From contig SBEH01000009.1 of NCBI GenBank assembly GCA_009668945.1, forward strand, positions 1 through 64,000: DNA of 64,000 bases, written 5' to 3'. Below, one piece after another: positions 57,144-64,000 of this stretch. The position numbers and the translations under genes are program-made. A model generated the notes under the pieces. The model ran no database searches. It was given only the letters and a program-made list of their open reading frames with translations, and had not been told where the DNA came from. Position 1 is the first letter of the stretch. Each line of letters begins with the position of its first letter. This DNA is from Actinomycetota bacterium (GTDB lineage Bacteria > Actinomycetota > Coriobacteriia > Anaerosomatales > Anaerosomataceae).

Positions 57144-57617
57144 ATGCAGAAAGAGATCGCGCTCACAGCCGAGGGCCAGGCCCGCCTAGAGGAGGAACTC
57201 CTCCACCTCGAGACGGTGCGGCGGCGCGAGGTTGGCGAGCGGATCCGCGAGGCCAAGGAATTCGGCGACATCTCCGAGAACTCCGAGTACGACGACGCCA
57301 AGAACGAGCAGGCTTGGGTCGAGAGCCGGATCGCCGAGATCAGCCAGATCCTGTCCAACGCCACGATAATCGAGTCTCCCAAGAGCCACGCCCGGGTCAC
57401 GTTGGGCTCGCGCGTTCATCTGAAGGACCTGGCCGCCGACGAGGTGTGCACTTACCAGCTCGTGGGTTCGGCCGAAGCCGACCCGCTCCACAACCGTATC
57501 TCCAACGAGTCTCCTGTGGGCCAGGCCGTCATCGGCGCCCGCAAGGGCGACACGGTCCGCGTCACAACCCCGCGCGGCTCGGTCATCGAGTACGAGGTTG
57601 TATCCATCACCAAGTAG
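57144..57617 (+). CDS. greA: Transcription elongation factor GreA
   Basis: A 157-residue factor that rescues backtracked RNA polymerase by stimulating transcript cleavage. The coiled coil carries the acidic tip GDISENSEYDDAKNEQ; GSRVHLKDL and SPVGQAVIGARKGDTV belong to the C-terminal domain. ATG at 57144 has AGGAG six bases upstream and gives the usual family length; an upstream ATG at 57120 lacks a ribosome binding site. LysS begins ten bases downstream. Confidence 0.92.
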   Translation: MQKEIALTAEGQARLEEELLHLETVRRREVGERIREAKEFGDISENSEYDDAKNEQAWVESRIAEISQILSNATIIESPKSHARVTLGSRVHLKDLAADEVCTYQLVGSAEADPLHNRISNESPVGQAVIGARKGDTVRVTTPRGSVIEYEVVSITK

Positions 57618-57626
57618 CGGGGGATC

Positions 57627-59126
57627 ATGTCGGACGAACCGCGCACAGACCCAACGCAGGGCGACGATGCCGCAGGTGTTCGTCTGACAAAGGTGGCGCG
57701 GCTGCGCTCGCAGGGTGTAGAGCCCTACCGGGACTCCTTCTCACGCACGTGCAGCATCTCCGAGGTAGCCGCCGAGCATGCCACGCTTGAGGCTGGTGTC
57801 GAGACGGACTTCACCGCGTCGGTCGCCGGTCGCGTCATCGCCAAGCGAGACCAGGGCAAGGCGCTGTTCCTCGTCATACGTGACGGCTCAGGTGACTTGC
57901 AGCTCTTCTGCCGTCCGAACGTCCTCGGTGACGAGGAGTTCGCCTTCGCAGCCGATCTCGATGCGGGCGACTGGGTGGGCGCCTCGGGTACCGTCATGCG
58001 GACCCGCCGCGGCGAGCTCTCGATCTCGCCTTCCGAGCTGGTACTGCTATCCAAGTCGCTGCGGCCGCTTCCCGAGAAGTACCACGGGCTCGCCGATACC
58101 GAGACGCGCTACCGCCAGCGCTACGTCGACCTCATCGCCAACCCTGAGGTGCGCGCCGTCTTCGAGACGCGCTTCAAGGTCATGTCGGCGATCAGGCGGT
58201 TCATGGAGGGGCGTGGCTTCGTCGAGGTCGAGACTCCGATGCTGCAGCCGATTCCCGGCGGCGCAGTAGCGAGACCGTTCGTCACGCATCACAACGCGCT
58301 CGATATCGATCTTTACCTCCGGATCGCGCCCGAGCTTTATCTCAAGCGGCTGCTGGTGGGCGGGTTCGAGCGCGTGTACGAGCTCAACCGCTCGTTCCGC
58401 AATGAAGGGATGTCCCCACGGCACAATCCCGAGTTCACGATGCTTGAGGCGTATCAGGCGTTCGGGAACATGGAGACGATGCGGGAGCTCACCGAGTCGC
58501 TGATCACGTTCGTCGCCGAGGAGGTGCTCGGCACACTCGAGGTCGGGTATCAGGGCACCGCGATCTCGCTTGCCTCTCCGTGGCGTCAGGCCTCGATGGC
58601 GGAGCTCGTGAGTGACGCGGCCGGGCGCGAGCTTTCAGTGCACACACCCCTCGCCGATCTTCGCGCGGAGTGCGAGCGGCACGGCGTGACCACGGATGCG
58701 TCATGGGGACCGGGCAAGCTGATGAACGAGCTGTTCGAGAAGCTCGTCGAGCACACTCTGGCCTCTCCGACGTTCGTGATGCTCTACCCGGCCGAGACAT
58801 CGCCCCTCGCCCGACGCAACGACTCCGATCCGGAGCTGACCGACCGCTTCGAGCTCATCATCACGGGCCGTGAATTCGCCAACGCGTTCTCGGAACTCAT
58901 CGACCCGGCCGACCAGCGCGCGCGCTTTGAGGCGCAGGCCATGGCCAAGGACGCCGGGGACGCCGAAGCGATGTGGGTCGACGAGGACTACCTTCGCGCT
59001 CAGGAGTACGGGATGCCACCCGCCGGCGGGCTTGGGATCGGCATCGACCGTCTCGTGATGCTGCTCACCGACAGCGCCTCGATTCGTGATGTGCTGCTAT
59101 TTCCGCATATGCGACCGGAGGCGTGA
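57627..59126 (+). CDS. lysS: Lysyl-tRNA synthetase (class II)
   Basis: A 499-residue class II synthetase. An N-terminal OB-fold anticodon-binding domain (AGRVIAKRDQGKALFLVIRDGSG) precedes the catalytic core with motif 1 (FVEVETPMLQPIPGGAVARPF), motif 2 (FRNEGMSPRHNPEFTMLEAY) and motif 3 (GLGIGIDRLVMLLT). ATG at 57627. Confidence 0.94.
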   Translation: MSDEPRTDPTQGDDAAGVRLTKVARLRSQGVEPYRDSFSRTCSISEVAAEHATLEAGVETDFTASVAGRVIAKRDQGKALFLVIRDGSGDLQLFCRPNVLGDEEFAFAADLDAGDWVGASGTVMRTRRGELSISPSELVLLSKSLRPLPEKYHGLADTETRYRQRYVDLIANPEVRAVFETRFKVMSAIRRFMEGRGFVEVETPMLQPIPGGAVARPFVTHHNALDIDLYLRIAPELYLKRLLVGGFERVYELNRSFRNEGMSPRHNPEFTMLEAYQAFGNMETMRELTESLITFVAEEVLGTLEVGYQGTAISLASPWRQASMAELVSDAAGRELSVHTPLADLRAECERHGVTTDASWGPGKLMNELFEKLVEHTLASPTFVMLYPAETSPLARRNDSDPELTDRFELIITGREFANAFSELIDPADQRARFEAQAMAKDAGDAEAMWVDEDYLRAQEYGMPPAGGLGIGIDRLVMLLTDSASIRDVLLFPHMRPEA

Positions 59127-59209
59127 CCTGATCCGCGCTGGTTCGGGCGGAATCTAAGCGCCTCGCGCTCACATTCGGTGGCATTCTGCTTGCTTCGTGG
59201 CCTACCGCC

Positions 59210-59239
59210 TTCGACCCGCGTCAGTGGGCGGGGTAGAAT
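59210..59239 (+). promoter_or_regulatory. Promoter of clpC
   Basis: TTCGAC (59210-59215) and TAGAAT (59234-59239) with an 18-base spacer, 57 bases before the start codon. No CtsR-type direct repeat was noticed. Confidence 0.5.
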
Positions 59240-59295
59240 AGTGGCCCGAAGCCGATGTGCCCGTGCCGGGCGCTGCAGATAGGGGTGACCGCGCG

Positions 59296-61854
<2,559 letters not shown>

Positions 61855-61857
61855 CCG

Positions 61858-63204
61858 GTGGCACGCTCGCGAAGCACCTGGCGCTGCCAGCAGTGCGGCC
61901 ATTCGGCCGCGCGCTGGCTCGGGCGCTGTCCCGAGTGTGGCGAGTACGGCACGTTCGTCGAAGAGGTGCTGGCTGCCCAGCCGACTGCGGGTTCGACTGC
62001 CGTCGGGTCGCCGCGTGCGGTGATGCCGCTTGCCGAGGTGAGTGTCTCGCCGGAGATGCGCTTCCCTTCGGGCATCGGCGAGCTGGACGGCGTTCTCGGC
62101 GGCGGATTCGTGCGCGGTTCGGTCGTGCTCATCGGCGGCGAGCCGGGTATCGGGAAGTCGACGCTGCTGCTCCAGGCGGCTGGCGCTCTAGGCGCGCGGG
62201 GCGTGCCGGTGATGTACGTCTGCGGCGAGGAGTCCGTGCAGCAGGTGCGTTCTCGCGCGGACCGCATCGGCGCTTCGGCGGGCATCTGCCTTCTGCCCGA
62301 GGTCGACGCAGCGGTCATCGAGGCCACGGTCTTGGCCGAACGGCCGCAGGTCGTCGTGGTGGATTCGGTGCAGACGCTGTTCGACCCGGGGCTGGACGGC
62401 GTTCCGGGCAGCGTGGGACAGGTGCGCGCGACGACGGCCCGGCTCGTTCGCATGGCCAAGACGCACGACATCACCTTGCTCGTGGTAGGACATGTCACGA
62501 AAGACGGCACGATCGCGGGGCCGCGCGTGCTCGAACACGTGGTAGACACCGTGCTCTACTTCGAGGGTGACGCCGACCACGCCTTCCGGATCGTGCGTGC
62601 CGCGAAGAACCGGTTCGGCTCGGTCTCCGACATCGGGATCTTCGAGATGACGGAGAGCGGTCTCGCCGAGGTGGGTCAGCCCTCGAACGCCCTGCTCGCG
62701 GAGCGCGAAGGAGGAGTGGCCGGTTCGGCGGTGTTCGCGACTATGGAGGGCAGCCGCCCGTTGCTTGTCGAGGTGCAGGCGCTCGTGACGCCAACGTATC
62801 TCCAGGTGCCCCGGCGCCTCTCCGTCGGCATCGAGAACGCGCGCATGCTGCAGGTCCTCGCGATTCTCGAACGCAGAGCCGGAGTGGCGCTCGGCGCATG
62901 CGACGTGTATGTCTCAGTGGCAGGCGGCGTGAGAGTGTCCGAGCCCGCGGTGGATCTGCCGTTGGCCTTGGCGCTCGCCTCGGCGCGCAAGGACGTTCCG
63001 CTTCCGTCCGACGCGGTCGCGTTCGGCGAGCTCGGGCTCACCGGCGACGTGCGTTCGGTTCCGCACGCGGCGGCGCGGCTCCGCGAGGCCGCGCGGATGG
63101 GTTTCGGGCGGGCCCTCGGCCCGCGCATGAAGGAGCCCGACGGCCCGAAGGAGTACGTTGTCGCCCGGACGATCGCGGAGGCGCTCGGTGCCGCGATCGG
63201 CTAG
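61858..63204 (+). CDS. radA: DNA repair protein RadA
   Basis: A 448-residue repair ATPase. A zinc finger (CQQCGHSAARWLGRCPECGEYGTF), Walker A GEPGIGKST, the KNRFG motif (RAAKNRFGSVSDIG) and a C-terminal Lon-like domain are all visible. It helps process recombination intermediates. GTG at 61858, three bases after the clpC stop, implies an operon with clpC and disA. Confidence 0.92.
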   Translation: MARSRSTWRCQQCGHSAARWLGRCPECGEYGTFVEEVLAAQPTAGSTAVGSPRAVMPLAEVSVSPEMRFPSGIGELDGVLGGGFVRGSVVLIGGEPGIGKSTLLLQAAGALGARGVPVMYVCGEESVQQVRSRADRIGASAGICLLPEVDAAVIEATVLAERPQVVVVDSVQTLFDPGLDGVPGSVGQVRATTARLVRMAKTHDITLLVVGHVTKDGTIAGPRVLEHVVDTVLYFEGDADHAFRIVRAAKNRFGSVSDIGIFEMTESGLAEVGQPSNALLAEREGGVAGSAVFATMEGSRPLLVEVQALVTPTYLQVPRRLSVGIENARMLQVLAILERRAGVALGACDVYVSVAGGVRVSEPAVDLPLALALASARKDVPLPSDAVAFGELGLTGDVRSVPHAAARLREAARMGFGRALGPRMKEPDGPKEYVVARTIAEALGAAIG

Positions 63205-63277
63205 CGCTGCTGGTGGCACCGCGCGGGTCGTGGCAGAATCCTCGTAGTGACGGTTCGGGCGGAAGGAGGCGGGCGCG

Positions 63278-64000
63278 ATGCGTGATGACGTGATGCTCGC
63301 GGCCCTGCAGACAGTCGCCCCCGGAACGCCGCTGCGTGATGCGCTAGACAACGTGATCGCCGGGCGCACCGGTGCGCTCATCGTGATCGGAGACCAGAAG
63401 GGCGTGGATGCACTCGCCTACGGCGGGTTCGAGATCGACGCGCCGTTCACTCCGCAGCGGCTCTTCGAGCTGGCCAAGATGGACGGCGCCATACTGCTGG
63501 ATGCACAGTCCACGGTCATCCGGCGAGCCAACGTTCACCTGATGCCGAATCCCGAATTGCCTACCTCCGAGACCGGTATGCGGCACCGCACCGCCGAGCG
63601 GGTCAGCCGACAGACGAATGCGATAGTCATTTCAGTCTCGCAGCGGCGGGAGGTCGTGAGCCTCTACATCAAGGGCGAGCGACGCTCGCTCGAGGACATC
63701 GAAGTCGTACTCTCCAAGGCGAGCCAGGCGTTGCAGACACTCGAGCGGTATCGTACCCGCCTCACCGAGGTGTCATCGCGGCTGACCGCGCTCGAGCTCG
63801 ACGATCTCGTGACGTTCGGCGATGTCGCAGTCGTGATTCAGCGTCTCGAGATGCTTCGCCGGGTCGGGCGGGAGCTCAGTCGCTACGTGGTCGAGCTCGG
63901 CACCGAGGGCCGCCTTGTGCGGATGCAGGCCGACGAGCTTTCAGCGGGCATCGAGGAAGAGTACCTCATGCTGGTCCGTGACTACATGCCTGACGCTGGG
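63278..64000 (+). CDS. disA: DNA integrity scanning diadenylate cyclase (partial)
   Basis: The first 241 codons of DisA, truncated at the window edge. It makes c-di-AMP while scanning DNA. MDGAILLDAQSTVIRRANVHL, GMRHRTAERVSRQT (the RHR motif of the cyclase) and the start of the linker helices are visible. GGAAGGAGG precedes ATG at 63278. Confidence 0.92.
   Translation, partial: MRDDVMLAALQTVAPGTPLRDALDNVIAGRTGALIVIGDQKGVDALAYGGFEIDAPFTPQRLFELAKMDGAILLDAQSTVIRRANVHLMPNPELPTSETGMRHRTAERVSRQTNAIVISVSQRREVVSLYIKGERRSLEDIEVVLSKASQALQTLERYRTRLTEVSSRLTALELDDLVTFGDVAVVIQRLEMLRRVGRELSRYVVELGTEGRLVRMQADELSAGIEEEYLMLVRDYMPDAG

Overview
The window is a high-GC bacterial chromosome segment, most likely from an anaerobic actinobacterium near the Coriobacteriia/Anaerosomatales. 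This placement is inferred from the gene set: ClpC, Rex, DisA, LysS beside GreA, a tungstate transporter with a full pterin-cofactor cluster, a large multiheme cytochrome, many GTG/TTG starts and TAGAAT-like -10 boxes. No 16S rRNA gene is present, so the taxonomy is unproven.

Region 1 (1-7680) is an array of integron gene cassettes. Eight same-strand cassettes are separated by attC sites. In most of them the 7-base box at the start of the cassette is the reverse complement of the box at its end, as expected for excised circles. The cassettes carry a GIY-YIG-like protein, a flavodoxin/ferredoxin protein, a DUF1801 protein, a GNAT acetyltransferase, a Phd/ParE-type toxin-antitoxin pair, a membrane protein followed by an internally deleted IS30-type element, a PabB-PabC fusion, and a small membrane protein. 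No integrase lies in the window; it would be expected upstream of base 1. A decayed last attC and an internally deleted DinB gene mark the right border.

Region 2 (8.1-15 kb) holds mostly small or poorly known genes: a methyltransferase, an arsenate-reductase-like protein, a RibD-type reductase, a pseudopilin-like lipoprotein, DUF1801, and a molybdenum-storage-protein (MosB-like) operon. Region 3 (15-18 kb, minus strand) is a Fur-regulated ECF-type metal importer.

Region 4 (18-29.3 kb) is a molybdenum/tungsten operon. It starts with a LysR regulator and a candidate Moco/Tuco riboswitch, then tupABC, a mobA-fdhD fusion, moeA, a small unknown, mobB, moaA, moaC, a MOSC protein, mogA/moaB, a cysteine desulfurase and a DUF3343 protein. 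moaD and moaE are not here. Together these genes import tungstate, build the pterin cofactor and sulfurate it for enzymes such as formate dehydrogenase.

Region 5 (29.3-42.9 kb) has an L,D-transpeptidase, a complete chemotaxis operon (cheR, MCP, cheW, cheY, cheB, cheA, cheC, cheD) followed by a Rossmann-GAF-GGDEF protein, then cell-wall proteins (one apparently starting at CTG) and pilT. No flagellar genes are seen, so chemotaxis may steer type IV pili. Region 6 (42.9-49 kb) holds a B12-type radical SAM enzyme, VanZ, EamA, a Yip1-like protein, a candidate selenoprotein with an in-frame UGA and a SECIS-like hairpin beside a ferredoxin, a second MCP and RidA.

Region 7 (49-64 kb) has a membrane-anchored cytochrome with up to 24 haem sites, tRNA-Pro, DUF2085, a gene under a perfect SOS-box palindrome, a SAM hydrolase-like protein, YhaM, MTAP, Rex, TatA, GreA, LysS, ClpC, RadA and the start of DisA.
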